Notes: a model not told the origin generated them from the sequence alone. Positions 17,456 through 26,357 are shown, counted from the stretch's first letter. The stretch: DNA of 64,000 nt from Muribaculaceae bacterium (GCA_017396945.1 JAFQKI010000010.1:54135-118134); one strand, 5' to 3'. Numbers and translations are program-made.

Positions 17456-17481
17456 AAAAAATCCCTCATTGAGGGATTTTA
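17456..17481. terminator. Second hairpin, two-way terminator-like
   Basis: An A-run, stem ATCCCTC, three-base loop, stem GAGGGAT and a short T-run follow the metY terminator. It is symmetric and could end transcripts from either side. Confidence 0.6.
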
Positions 17482-17666
17482 CATAGACAAATATATTTTG
17501 AAATGACATTATAATACCATTATAGCAGTTTGGCTTTAATTATTGATATAGCTAATCAATAGTGAGTCAGTTGATTATTAATAATTGTCAGAAAAAAATG
17601 TTCCGCATCGCTGAAATCAATAATTATTTTGTAAATTTGTAATTCAATCATAGACAATATAGTGTT

Positions 17667-18119
17667 ATGCGACTTGTGATACAACGTGTGAGCCGGGCAT
17701 CGGTGGCAATCGCCGGAGAAGTGAAGTCGTCAATCGGAGTGGGATTGATGATTCTCGTAGGTGTGCAACACGGTGACACGATTGAGGATGCGCGTTGGTT
17801 GGCAGCCAAAGCGGTAGCGATGCGTGTTTTTGATGACGCCAATGGTGTTATGAACCTCTCGGTTGCCGATGTCGGAGGGGAGATACTTGCAGTAAGCCAA
17901 TTCACTCTCACGGCAAGTACCAAAAAAGGTAACCGCCCCTCTTACATCCGTGCCGCGGGTCATGATGTCGCAGTTCCTCTTTATGAGGCGTTTTGTGATA
18001 TGGTCGCCGAGATGATGGGCAAGCCCACAGCACGAGGTGTCTTTGGTGCCGATATGAAAGTCGAGCTTGTCAATGACGGACCGGTAACAATTATAATCGA
18101 TTCTCACCTGAAAGAATGA
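17667..18119 (+). CDS. dtd: D-aminoacyl-tRNA deacylase
   Basis: 150 residues, normal for DTD. It hydrolyses D-amino acids (and Gly-tRNA-Ala) off mischarged tRNA. The cross-subunit motif SQFTL (about 77-81) and the C-terminal NDGPVT (about 137-142), both active-site signatures, are present, as are the opening MRLVIQRVSRASV and RGVFGADM. A TAAATTTG at 17632-17639 may be the -7 element. The stop overlaps the next start in an ATGA, so the two genes are translationally coupled. Confidence 0.96.
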   Translation: MRLVIQRVSRASVAIAGEVKSSIGVGLMILVGVQHGDTIEDARWLAAKAVAMRVFDDANGVMNLSVADVGGEILAVSQFTLTASTKKGNRPSYIRAAGHDVAVPLYEAFCDMVAEMMGKPTARGVFGADMKVELVNDGPVTIIIDSHLKE

Positions 18120-18472
18120 GCAACAACGATGACATAACATTGCGAGACGCGCAACAAACGGTTGATAACTGGATTAAAACAATCGGAGTGAGATACTTCT
18201 CGCCTCTCACCAATATGGCTATTCTTGCCGAAGAAACAGGAGAAGTGGCGCGCATCATGGCTCGCCGGTATGGAGATCAGTCGTTTAAAGAGGGTGAAAC
18301 ACCCAACCTTGCCGATGAGCTTGCCGATTTGCTGTGGGTTACAATCGCGATTGCCAATCAGTCGGGTATTGATCTTTCGGAGGCTTTTATGAACAATCTC
18401 AAAAAGAAAACTATTAGAGATAAGGATCGGCATTGCAACAATCCCAAATTAACGGAAAATAATAACAACTAA
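18116..18472 (+). CDS. MazG-like nucleotide pyrophosphohydrolase
   Basis: 118 residues forming one all-alpha MazG-type domain. The metal-binding signature is EETGE (about 39-43) with ADELADLLW (about 66-74), the EExxE plus ExxD pattern of this superfamily. Such enzymes remove pyrophosphate from NTPs or modified nucleotides, keeping the pool clean. It overlaps dtd by 4 bases and ends 11 bases before deoC, so it belongs to a run of nucleotide and quality-control genes. It is much shorter than two-domain E. coli MazG and closer to single-domain iMazG or RS21-C6 forms. Confidence 0.85.
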   Translation: MSNNDDITLRDAQQTVDNWIKTIGVRYFSPLTNMAILAEETGEVARIMARRYGDQSFKEGETPNLADELADLLWVTIAIANQSGIDLSEAFMNNLKKKTIRDKDRHCNNPKLTENNNN

Positions 18473-18483
18473 ATACCACAACT

Positions 18484-19368
18484 ATGGCAGATAAATATCG
18501 TGACACTATCGCAGCAAGCAAGGTCACTTATGATGATAAAGCAGTTAAAGACGCTGTTGAAAAAATTCTTACTAAGCATCTTGAGGAGAATAAGACTCAA
18601 GATGTTTATAAATTTCTTTTCAACGCGATTGACTTGACAACTCTCACGTCAACCGATTCTTCGCAATCGGTTGCTCGCTTTGTGGAACGTGTAAACGCTT
18701 TTGATGAGGAGCATCCTGAGCTTAAAAACGTTGCCGCAATATGTGTTTATCCCAATTTCGCTCAACTTGTGCGCACTGTACTTGAAGTGAGCGATGTCGA
18801 TATAGCTTGTGTTTCGGGATGTTTCCCCGCTTCGCAATCGTTCATAGAAGTTAAAGTCGCAGAAACGGCACTTGCCGTTGATGCCGGAGCCGATGAGATT
18901 GACATCGTGTTTAACCTTGGCAATTATCTTGATGGCGATTATGAAGAGGTGTGTGATGAGATTGCCGAACTGAAATCGGCTTGTCGTGATGCTCGACTGA
19001 AAGTTATTCTTGAAACCGGAGCGTTGCAAACGGCTGAAAATATCAAAGCCGCTTCGATATTATCTCTATATTCGGGGGCGGATTTCCTGAAGACTTCGAC
19101 CGGCAAAGACTATCCCGGAGCGAGTCTTGAAGCAGCCTATGTGATGGCTCAATGTATAAAAGAGTACTATGAGAAAACTGGTAATATGGTAGGTTTTAAA
19201 GCCGCCGGAGGTATTGCGACAACCGACGAGGCAGTTGCCTACTACACTATAATTAAAGAGGTTTTGGGTGAAAAATGGCTCACAAACGAGTACTTCCGCA
19301 TCGGCGCAAGTCGTCTTGCCAACAATCTGTTGTCTGATATACTTGGAGAAGAAACAAAATTTTTCTAA
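18484..19368 (+). CDS. deoC: Deoxyribose-phosphate aldolase
   Basis: 294 residues. DeoC splits 2-deoxyribose-5-phosphate into glyceraldehyde-3-phosphate and acetaldehyde in deoxynucleoside breakdown. The Schiff-base lysine is Lys203 in FLKTSTGK, the second active-site lysine is Lys239 in GFKAAGGI, and the acidic residue is in DEIDIVFN (about 137-144). It is longer than the 220-residue short form because of an N-terminal extension, as in the E. coli-like group. It sits 11 bases after the MazG-like gene and 12 bases before the GYF/CD225 gene. Confidence 0.96.
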   Translation: MADKYRDTIAASKVTYDDKAVKDAVEKILTKHLEENKTQDVYKFLFNAIDLTTLTSTDSSQSVARFVERVNAFDEEHPELKNVAAICVYPNFAQLVRTVLEVSDVDIACVSGCFPASQSFIEVKVAETALAVDAGADEIDIVFNLGNYLDGDYEEVCDEIAELKSACRDARLKVILETGALQTAENIKAASILSLYSGADFLKTSTGKDYPGASLEAAYVMAQCIKEYYEKTGNMVGFKAAGGIATTDEAVAYYTIIKEVLGEKWLTNEYFRIGASRLANNLLSDILGEETKFF

Positions 19369-19380
19369 TTGTCAATAATT

Positions 19381-19908
19381 ATGGAATACTGGATAGCGGT
19401 AAATAAAATCAAAGAGGGACCATTGACCGAGGAGCAAATAGCTCAACGCGACTTGGCTCCCGATACATTGTGTTGGCGTGAAGGGCTTGATTTGTGGATG
19501 CCTATTGCCGAAGTGCCTGAGTTGGCTCATCTTTTTGAGCAAAAGGATGACGACGTTGAGCAGACGTCGGTGGTCACTCCACCACCATTGCGACCTATGT
19601 CAGACTCTGCTCCCGCTACCGAAGTGCCGAAACAATTACAATCTCAACCGATGCAGATAAAATTGCAGGCAATACCCGCAAAATGTCCGCCAACTTATCT
19701 CGTGTGGGCGATTTTGTCAACTCTCTGTTGCTGTTTGCCTTTTGGTATCGCGGCGATAGTGTATGCCTCCAATGTGAAAACTAAATTCAACGGGGGTGAT
19801 ATTGAGGGTGCGATGAAATACTCCGAGCGTGCGGCATTGTGGGTTATCATCAGTTTTGTCGCGGGGCTTATTTCACTTCCGTTTCAGATAATCTTCTCAA
19901 TAATATGA
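19381..19908 (+). CDS. GYF_2 plus CD225/dispanin-like membrane protein
   Basis: 175 residues from the ATG at 19381; a TTG at 19369 is less likely. The N-terminal 50 residues form a GYF_2 domain (YWIAVNKIKEGPLTEEQI, then a WREGLDLWMPIAEV strand), expected to be cytosolic and to bind proline-rich partners. A Pro/Gln-rich linker (about 60-100) leads to a CD225/dispanin module with two hydrophobic helices (about 105-130 and 150-174) flanking a KFNGGDIEGAMKYSERA loop. It overlaps the DUF2752 gene in an ATGA, a pairing common in Bacteroidota. Function unknown; a membrane scaffold is a guess. Confidence 0.85.
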   Translation: MEYWIAVNKIKEGPLTEEQIAQRDLAPDTLCWREGLDLWMPIAEVPELAHLFEQKDDDVEQTSVVTPPPLRPMSDSAPATEVPKQLQSQPMQIKLQAIPAKCPPTYLVWAILSTLCCCLPFGIAAIVYASNVKTKFNGGDIEGAMKYSERAALWVIISFVAGLISLPFQIIFSII

Positions 19909-20282
19909 TAAGAATTAAACGTCGTAGCATCGTTGTAATCGCTTTTTTGGTGGTTGTGGCGATGCTATCTGTTTACTTTTACTTTGACCCAAATGATAGC
20001 GTGTTTTTTCCTCGTTGCGTTGTTAAGCAACTCACCGGCTATGATTGTCCCGGATGTGGAAGTCAACGAGCTATCCACGCTTTGCTTCATGGCGACATAG
20101 TCACAGCGTGGCGTTACAACGCATTGATGCTGTTGTTATTGCCGTTATCTTTAATGCTTGCTGTCGCAGAACTTTATCAACAGCGTTTTCCCCGACTTTA
20201 CAACATTCTTTATTCCCGGTGGAGCATTCTTGGAATACTTGCGGTGATAATCGTCTGGACTATCGGGAGAAACATTTGGTAG
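19905..20282 (+). CDS. DUF2752 membrane protein
   Basis: 125 residues starting in the ATGA overlap with the preceding gene. An N-terminal helix (about 8-24) is followed by the DUF2752 signature: FPRCVVKQLTGYDCPGCGSQ (about 34-53) then RAIHALLHGDIVTAWRYN, with its Cys-Pro-Gly-Cys pair, and two further helices. The biochemical role of this domain is unknown. The CPGC pair could bind metal or form a disulfide. The gene ends 5 bases from the convergent pldA. Confidence 0.85.
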   Translation: MIRIKRRSIVVIAFLVVVAMLSVYFYFDPNDSVFFPRCVVKQLTGYDCPGCGSQRAIHALLHGDIVTAWRYNALMLLLLPLSLMLAVAELYQQRFPRLYNILYSRWSILGILAVIIVWTIGRNIW

Positions 20283-20287
20283 CGAGA

Positions 20288-21130
20288 TTAATACTCGCTG
20301 AAAAATTTAGGTTTGATTACGATGCCAAGACGCAATGCCGAGTGATGTTCGTTATAGTCCAATAGCCCCTCGCCATAGCCATTGTAATACTGTAGGAACA
20401 GATATTGGTTCTCGTTTTTGAACACACGGTAATTCAACTCGGCGACAATGTTATAGTTAAAATTCCACCCCGCGCGCTTGGTAAACATCATTGACAACCC
20501 AAATCGTTTGTCATGGGTCGATGCCGTGAAGCCACCTTGCCACAATCCAGAGTAATTAAGAATATCTTGGTTGTTCTCTCCGTCGATAATCGGAATCCAG
20601 AATTTGCCGTGAACTATCAGGTTGTTGTCAATCATGATGTTTGCTCCAAATGAGATTTTATTCCATGAGCGACTATCCAATTGACTTTTCCCATTGCTTT
20701 CGTGCTCAAGTGTCAACATTATTTTTCCGATATAACGGTTCTTTACAAATAATGGTTTGGCAAGACCGATACCCGGATTGAAATTCAGGTCGGTCATAGG
20801 CATTGACTCCTGAAGTATATTCCAAAAACACTTCTGTGTATAAAACAAGTATAGGTGTGTACCCCATGGAAGTGTTGAGTTGGTGAGGCGTTGCGAGATG
20901 GATAATTGAAATTTCACATCGGTGTTTCTTGCTGTAGGATGAGTGATTTTCGATGGCCCGAAGATGAAATAATTATCTTTGTAAAGAGAGAAATGAGGTT
21001 GGTTGTCAAAAGCTCTTCTCACACTATCGCTATCAAAAGGGGCATTACCGATTGATGTGATTTGACCATTGACAACTATGGTTGTCAACATCACAATCAC
21101 GCATAATATAACTCGTTTAAACAGTCTCAT
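20288..21130 (-). CDS. pldA: Outer-membrane phospholipase A1 (OMPLA)
   Basis: 280 residues with a signal peptide (about 1-22) and alternating beta-barrel strands. The catalytic triad is visible as His143 and Ser145 in EHESNGKSQLDSRSWN, with Asn157, almost the same numbering as E. coli OMPLA (His142, Ser144, Asn156). The C-terminal NGYGEGLLDYNEH is also a family block. OMPLA is a calcium-dependent dimer that removes phospholipids misplaced in the outer leaflet. A -7 element TAACTTTG (21149-21142) lies 11 bases before the ATG, so the leader is very short. Convergent with the DUF2752 gene. Confidence 0.93.
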   Translation of the reverse strand: MRLFKRVILCVIVMLTTIVVNGQITSIGNAPFDSDSVRRAFDNQPHFSLYKDNYFIFGPSKITHPTARNTDVKFQLSISQRLTNSTLPWGTHLYLFYTQKCFWNILQESMPMTDLNFNPGIGLAKPLFVKNRYIGKIMLTLEHESNGKSQLDSRSWNKISFGANIMIDNNLIVHGKFWIPIIDGENNQDILNYSGLWQGGFTASTHDKRFGLSMMFTKRAGWNFNYNIVAELNYRVFKNENQYLFLQYYNGYGEGLLDYNEHHSALRLGIVIKPKFFSEY

Positions 21131-21322
21131 TTTTCAATTTGCAAAGTTACGATGTTTTTATAACCTGGGAAAATCACAAATGGCGTTTTTTCTATCCGAT
21201 AATTCTCATTTTTCTTAGAAACAAGGATATGTTATTTTTGGTTTACGTAAGTTTAAATTTTGAAAAATGAGTGTTTGCGAAGAAAAAGAATGTAAAATGC
21301 CGGAAAATCATTTTTTTCTGAG

Positions 21323-21330
21323 TATTTTTG
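21323..21330 (+). promoter_or_regulatory. Possible -7 element of lipoprotein gene
   Basis: TATTTTTG fits TAnnTTTG and lies 22 bases before the GTG at 21353; no TTTG was found at -33. Confidence 0.3.
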
Positions 21331-21352
21331 TGGTAAATAAAATTTGGAAAGT

Positions 21353-22360
21353 GTGAAACATGTTTTTTCTATATTGGCGTTATTGTTGAGTTTGGCTGTC
21401 GCAAGTTGTGGTTCCGGTGAGGAATTCAACATTAATGGCACTGTAAAAGGTCTTGGCAATCAATCGCTCCAATTGGTATATTATGCCGATGGTGCAGTTG
21501 TGACAAAAAACTCTACAACCAACAATGGCGCTTTTTCATTCAAAGGCTCGTCATCAAATCCCGTTATCGCCGAGATTTATGCCGGTGGCGAAGGGTTGAT
21601 AGGGCGTGTGGTTGTTCAAAATGGAGATAAATTGGATTGTGAGTTTGATAAGTCCAATATATATAATCCGAATATCAGTGGCACAATTGCCAATGAGGAG
21701 TGGTCAAAATTCTTGCGTGATAATTCCTCTGTTTTGGCTTCGGGCAACACGGCGCAGATAAACCAATTGATTGAGAAATATATAGTGGGTCATAAAGATA
21801 ACATTCTCTCTACGCTATTGCTTGTCACCGAGTATGACGCTTGTGGAAATGAACGTCGGGCCGACTCATTGCTGTCGGTTATTAACGACAATGTTTGTCC
21901 GCAATCGATTGTAGAGAGTTTCTCGGTGATGCTTACGCGTGTGAATAGTTCTGTGGCGCGTGGCAATTTAATAAGCATGACACTATACACCTCTGGCGAC
22001 ACTACAATTGTTTACAATCCCACTCGTTCGACAATGTCTTTGTTGTGTATCACCACCGAGCGAGGCGACTCTATCGCATCAACTCTGCGTGAACTGAATG
22101 AGAGATATGAAGATCGCCGTTTGAAAATCGTGGATTTGTCTCTTGAAAACGACACGACCGATTGGAAGCGCGCGATTGAGCCTGATAGTGCTGCTTGGTT
22201 GCAAGCTTGGGCTCCGGGAGCAGTCATGGCTCGTCCGGTGGAGCGTCTTGGTATTCCTCGCACTCCCTATTTCATTGTTGTTGATTCTACTTCAACGCAG
22301 ATTTATCGTGGCACATCGCTTTCGCTCGCAACCGACATTATTAAATCACACCTTAAATAA
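21353..22360 (+). CDS. DUF4369-type lipoprotein with thioredoxin-like C-terminus
   Basis: 335 residues if the GTG at 21353 is used; a TTG at 21344 would add three residues. The signal peptide ends in the lipobox AVASC (mature Cys about residue 19), so it is a lipoprotein. The next ~90 residues (FNINGTVKGL to VVQNGDKL) match DUF4369, and the C-terminal ~100 residues, ending GIPRTPYFIVVDSTSTQIYRG, look like the thioredoxin-like domain that follows DUF4369. No CxxC pair is visible in this domain, so redox activity is doubtful. It is 6 bases upstream of the interrupted comM gene. Confidence 0.8.
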   Translation: MKHVFSILALLLSLAVASCGSGEEFNINGTVKGLGNQSLQLVYYADGAVVTKNSTTNNGAFSFKGSSSNPVIAEIYAGGEGLIGRVVVQNGDKLDCEFDKSNIYNPNISGTIANEEWSKFLRDNSSVLASGNTAQINQLIEKYIVGHKDNILSTLLLVTEYDACGNERRADSLLSVINDNVCPQSIVESFSVMLTRVNSSVARGNLISMTLYTSGDTTIVYNPTRSTMSLLCITTERGDSIASTLRELNERYEDRRLKIVDLSLENDTTDWKRAIEPDSAAWLQAWAPGAVMARPVERLGIPRTPYFIVVDSTSTQIYRGTSLSLATDIIKSHLK

Positions 22361-22366
22361 ACTGAT

Positions 22367-23926
22367 ATGCTTGTTAAAACCTACGGGGCGGCTGTATATG
22401 GCATTGATGCTATTCTTGTGACAATCGAGGTCTCGGTTGAGACCGGAATAATGTTTTGCATCGTAGGTTTGCCCGATACTGCCGTTAAGGAGAGTTATCA
22501 ACGTGTGCTCTCGGCAGTCAAGCAGTCGGGACAGGAATTCCCGCGCCGTCGAGTGGTGGTAAACATGTCTCCCGCCGATGTGAAGAAAGAGGGTGCTGCC
22601 TACGATCTCCCGATAGCGATAGGCATACTCGCCGCCGATGGCAAGTTGCAATCTCCCAACCTTGGCGACTATCTCATAATGGGGGAACTTTCGCTCGATG
22701 GCTCGGTGTTGCCGATTAAAGGAGTGTTGCCTATGGCGATAAAAGCACGCGAAGCGGGCTTTAAAGGCATGATAGTCCCGCAAGCCAATGTTACAGAGGC
22801 TGCCGTGGTCAACAACATTGACGTGTATGGGGTTGATAATTTGGCTCAAGTTATCGCTTTTCTCAATGGCAACCATATTCTTCATCCGACGGTTATAAAC
22901 ACGCGAGAGGAGTTTAAAAACGCCTCAGGTGAGTTTGATTTTGACTTTGATGAGGTGAAAGGTCAGGAAAATGTGAAACGAGCTTTTGAAGTGGCGTGTG
23001 CCGGTGGTCATAACATTCTGCTTGTGGGACCTCCAGGGTCGGGAAAATAAATGATGGAAAAGCGACTCCCATCAATACTCCCTCCGCTCACACTGCAAGA
23101 GGCTCTTGAAACAACCAAAATACATTCGGTAGCCGGAAAACTCAAGCGAGGCTCAATGTTGATGACACAACGTCCGTTCCGTTCGCCCCACCACACAGTG
23201 TCGCCTGTGGCACTTGTCGGCGGTGGAGCCAATCCTATGCCCGGTGAGATCTCACTTGCTCATAACGGCATCTTGTTTCTTGATGAGTTCCCCGAATTTT
23301 CACGCTCGGTGCTTGAAGTGATGCGTCAACCACTCGAAGACCGCCACATTACCGTTTCAAGAGCAAAATATACTGTTGATTACCCTGCCGGATTTATGCT
23401 TGTAGCGTCGATGAACCCATGCCCTTGCGGGTATTATAATCATCCTACAAAAGCGTGTACATGTGCACCGGGCCAAGTCAACAAATACCTTAGCCGCATC
23501 TCAGGTCCCCTACTCGACCGCATTGATATTCAGTGTGAGATAATGCCTGTGCCGTTTGAGGAGCTTTCTTCACTTAAAAAAGGGGAAAGCAGTGCTGCGA
23601 TACGTGAACGTGTGATACGTGCGCGAGCTATTCAGACCGAACGATTTCGTGATGAGCGCGAGATTCATTGTAATGCTCAGATGAACTCTCGCTTGATTAA
23701 TGAGTGGGTGCGTCTCGATGATAAGTCTAAGGAGATATTGCACAACACCATGACACGATTTGATATGTCGGCTCGTGCCTATGACCGCATATTGAAAGTG
23801 GCACGCACCATTGCCGACCTTGACAATAGTCCAATGGTGGAACCCCGCCACATAGGTGAAGCTGTGAGCTATCGCAACCTCGACCGAGCATCTTGGGGCA
23901 TGACAACTCTCCCCACCCCATTCTAA
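22367..23926 (+). pseudogene. comM: comM (YifB, Mg-chelatase-like AAA+), in-frame stop in Walker A
   Basis: The reading frame carries a full ComM/YifB helicase split by one in-frame TAA at 23048-23050. The first part (227 residues) has the N-terminal ChlI-like domain and ends in GPPGSGK, the Walker A motif. The next codon, which should be Ser or Thr, is the stop. The second part resumes in the same frame at once with ATG ATG and carries ILFLDEFPEF (Walker B), the MNPCPCGYY region and the C-terminal helical domain. The combined length of 519 codons is normal. TCA to TAA is a single-base change. ComM acts as a branch-migration helicase in natural transformation. Either it is a young pseudogene, a sequence error, or a two-piece protein. 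Confidence 0.9.
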
Positions 23927-24104
23927 AATTTACAAACTATATTTGTTACGTCCGTAAGAATTTTATCAAATGATAAGTTTGATGTTTTTATTGGAGGTGT
24001 AAAGGTTAGCATATTATTGATTCGGTTAAAGGGGTGTTTATGTGTTTTTGGTAATTTGAGAGTACTGTTAAAAAATAAGTCAAAAAACGTTTTATTAAAC
24101 ACCG

Positions 24105-24300
24105 AAGAGCCGTCATCTCGACGGCTCTTTGATACTTATACTAACCTTAAATTATACCAATTAAAAAGCTGTTTCTGTTTTTTCAAAATATATATAGTAG
24201 TAGGTTTAAAGGGCTTATTCAGAAAAACAGCTTTTAATCTTAAATCAATTGTTTTCTGTTTCTGATACAAAGTTAGCAAGCGGGCTACCCCAAAAGCAAA
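24105..24300 (-). ncRNA. Short RNA gene, family copy 1 (with insert)
   Basis: On the minus strand a promoter reads TTTG-N21-TAACTTTG (24300-24268), followed by a transcript start region ATCAGAAACAGA, a core GGTATAATTTAAGGTTAG (near 24154-24140) and a 10-bp perfect hairpin (24105-24129) with loop GAGAT. The same order of promoter, core and GTC-GNGAT-GAC hairpin is found at 39103-39197 and 35359-35436. This copy has about 80 extra bases (24159-24238) bounded by inverted repeats. No conserved reading frame, so an RNA product is more likely. It lies between comM and tatD. Confidence 0.55.
24159..24238. repeat. ~80-bp insert with terminal inverted repeats
   Basis: Ends share AAAAGCTGTTT and its reverse complement AAACAGCTTTT, with further partial matches outward. 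It interrupts the short-RNA gene copy 1 relative to the copy at 39.1 kb, which lacks it. Its size and ends recall a tiny non-autonomous element, but no second copy is seen in the window. Confidence 0.4.
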
Positions 24301-24378
24301 TTTCGAGGTGCATATTGGATGAACCTTATGGGGTTTTGTGTTGAAATGGTTGGTTTTGCTGACGAAATGGTCGTGCGA

Positions 24379-24957
24379 TTAATCGGCGTTGCGTATAAAG
24401 TGTATGCGCGATATTATCACGTCTATGGGCAAGAGACTTTCATCTGACTCAAATAATAGTCGGTCGTCGGGGATTATGGTTGCGGTGTCGGGATTGAATT
24501 TTTCGCCGAGAGATATATAGAAGCCTTGTTGCAATAGTGTTTGGGCAAGTTGAGGTTTACCTCTGAAACCGTGAATAATCCATGGTTGGGAGGGGCGCAT
24601 TTGCTTGCGTAGGGCTATTATCTGTTGGTGGGTTTTTACGGCATGAATTATGAGAGGCTTTTGGAATGTCTCGCTCAACTCAATCTGTTTGATGAAAAGT
24701 TCGGTCTGGGCATTCAAGTCTCCACCTTTTAACGCGTCTAAGCCGGCTTCCCCTATCGCAACGACTTGTGGGTTGGCGCACAAGGTTTCAAGGCGAGAGA
24801 GAGTCTCTGAGGTGGCTTTTGTTGTGTGCCATGGGTGTATGCCTACGGAGTGTATCGCGTCGGGTATTATCTCATCATCGGGGGTGATGTTGATTATCGC
24901 CGAGTTGATGCGAGATGGGTCGTGGGTGTGTATGTCAAGAAGGGTGAACATTGTCAT
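24379..24957 (-). CDS. TatD-family metal-dependent hydrolase (short form)
   Basis: 192 residues. The N-terminal DIHTHD (8-13) supplies the first metal histidines; IHPWH (about 39-43), GEAGLD (about 73-78), [15 protein letters not shown] and FESDES follow in the TatD order. TatD proteins are cytosolic DNases or general hydrolases with a TIM barrel; at 192 residues this one is about 60 shorter than E. coli TatD, a length usual in Bacteroidota. It overlaps yidD by 4 bases and is the last gene of a long minus-strand operon. Confidence 0.85.
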   Translation of the reverse strand: MTMFTLLDIHTHDPSRINSAIINITPDDEIIPDAIHSVGIHPWHTTKATSETLSRLETLCANPQVVAIGEAGLDALKGGDLNAQTELFIKQIELSETFQKPLIIHAVKTHQQIIALRKQMRPSQPWIIHGFRGKPQLAQTLLQQGFYISLGEKFNPDTATIIPDDRLLFESDESLLPIDVIISRIHFIRNAD

Positions 24958-25178
24958 GGCACAGGGTCATATCCGCTTCCTCCCCACGGGTGACATCGAC
25001 CGATGCGCTTTATTGCGAGCCAACTGCCTTTTATCGGTCCGTGCTTACGCAACGCTTCAATGGCATATTGGCTACAGGTGGGAGTGTAGCGGCAAGATGC
25101 GGGTAGCATTGGGGATATGCAGTATTGGTAGAACTTAATTGGCAGTATCAACAACCAACTGATTGCTCGTTTTATCAT
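24954..25178 (-). CDS. yidD: Membrane protein insertion efficiency factor YidD
   Basis: 74 residues. The body [20 protein letters not shown] (12-31) and [20 protein letters not shown] with [13 protein letters not shown] at the C-terminus are the YidD hallmark, with three conserved cysteines. YidD is a membrane-associated protein that helps YidC insert proteins. It overlaps the end of rnpA by 44 bases, and overlaps tatD by 4 bases at its own end. The rnpA-yidD order is the classical one, although rpmH and yidC are not adjacent here. Confidence 0.95.
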   Translation of the reverse strand: MIKRAISWLLILPIKFYQYCISPMLPASCRYTPTCSQYAIEALRKHGPIKGSWLAIKRIGRCHPWGGSGYDPVP

Positions 25179-25578
25179 CGGTGATTGCGGGTTGTGGTGT
25201 TTCTGTTATTTTCTTCAGAAGTCTCTTCATTGAGTGCTCAATCACGCGATAAGGGGTGAGTTTGTTGGCTACATATATGAAAGCGATATCAATGTTTGAG
25301 TCATCTGTGAGGGTGTAGTCATGGTGATTGAGGCGATAGGCTTCGCGTATGCGGCGACGCATTGTGACGCGGTCAACGGCATGGCGCAATCGTTTCTTGG
25401 GAACCGAAATCATGAATTGCATCTGCGCCCCGCGGGTGCGACGTTCGTTTTTGCGCCATACCGCGCGCAGGGGAAATGCAATCGCTGCCATTGAACCCTC
25501 TTTGGAAAAAAGTAGGTCAATGGCAGTGTTACTGCAAAGTTTCTCTTTCTTATATAGTCGTAGAGATGTCACAATCAT
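25135..25578 (-). CDS. rnpA: Ribonuclease P protein component
   Basis: 147 residues. The RNR-type basic helix reads [13 protein letters not shown] (about 80-92) and the N-terminus [19 protein letters not shown] (about 6-24) is family-typical. It binds the catalytic RNase P RNA and tRNA leaders. The C-terminal 20 residues after LLKKI are polar and variable. The start overlaps the hemD stop in an ATGA, so translation is coupled. yidD overlaps its 3' end. Confidence 0.93.
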   Translation of the reverse strand: MIVTSLRLYKKEKLCSNTAIDLLFSKEGSMAAIAFPLRAVWRKNERRTRGAQMQFMISVPKKRLRHAVDRVTMRRRIREAYRLNHHDYTLTDDSNIDIAFIYVANKLTPYRVIEHSMKRLLKKITETPQPAITDDKTSNQLVVDTAN

Positions 25579-26330
25579 TCTTGTTCACACTTGGCTTCCT
25601 CTTTTAGGAAAAGCTCAAGCGCAGCTGTCATAGATGGAGCTTTGGGTGATGGAGCCTCAATGTCAAGGCGCAGTCCGGCGTCACGCACTGCTTGAGCAGT
25701 GGTGCTGCCAAAGCTACCGATTCTGATATCATTTTGCTTAAATTCAGGGAAGTTCTTAAGCAATGAGTCGATACCCGATGGGCTGAAGAATAGCAACATA
25801 TCATAGTCAAACTTCTCTTCGGGAGTGAAGTCGTTGCTGACGGTGCGATACATCACAGCCTTGGTGTAGTTGATTTTGTGGTTGTCAAGGATGCTGAAGT
25901 CGTCTTTATGCACGTTTGAGATGGCATAAAGGAATTTTTCCTTGTTGTGTTTTACCAAGAAAGGAACGAGGTCTTCTAATTTACCGGTCTTGCCATGGAA
26001 AATTTTGCGTTTGCGATAAATTATATATTTCTGAAGATATAGAGCGATAGACTCTGTAGTGCAGAAATACTTCATGGTGTCGGGGATGTTTACACGCATC
26101 TCTTCGCAAAGACGGAAGAAATGGTCAATGGCTGTGCGTGCTGTAAAGATTATTGCCGTGAAATCTGAAATTGCGATTTTAGATTGGCGAAATTCTTTAG
26201 CCGACAATCCTTCTACCTTGATAAAAGGACGAAACTCAATCTCAACGCCATATTTTTCAGCAATGTCGTAGTAGGGCGATTTCTCTGAAGTTGGTTTTGG
26301 TTGCGAAACCAATACTTTTTTTACTTTCAC
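25575..26330 (-). CDS. hemD: Uroporphyrinogen-III synthase
   Basis: 251 residues with the two-lobed HemD pattern: KVLVSQPKP at the N-terminus, a FTAIIFTARTAIDHFF block (about 57-72) and DMLLFFSPSGIDSLL (about 177-191), ending with IGSFGSTTAQAVRDAGL (about 204-220). The enzyme closes hydroxymethylbilane with inversion of ring D in haem and sirohaem synthesis. It sits between a DUF4271 membrane protein and rnpA, an arrangement conserved in Bacteroidota. Sequence identity within HemD is low, so the call rests on these blocks and the context. Confidence 0.88.
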   Translation of the reverse strand: MKVKKVLVSQPKPTSEKSPYYDIAEKYGVEIEFRPFIKVEGLSAKEFRQSKIAISDFTAIIFTARTAIDHFFRLCEEMRVNIPDTMKYFCTTESIALYLQKYIIYRKRKIFHGKTGKLEDLVPFLVKHNKEKFLYAISNVHKDDFSILDNHKINYTKAVMYRTVSNDFTPEEKFDYDMLLFFSPSGIDSLLKNFPEFKQNDIRIGSFGSTTAQAVRDAGLRLDIEAPSPKAPSMTAALELFLKEEAKCEQE

Positions 26331-26357
26331 TCTTCTAAATGTTTGGTTTAATGTGTG

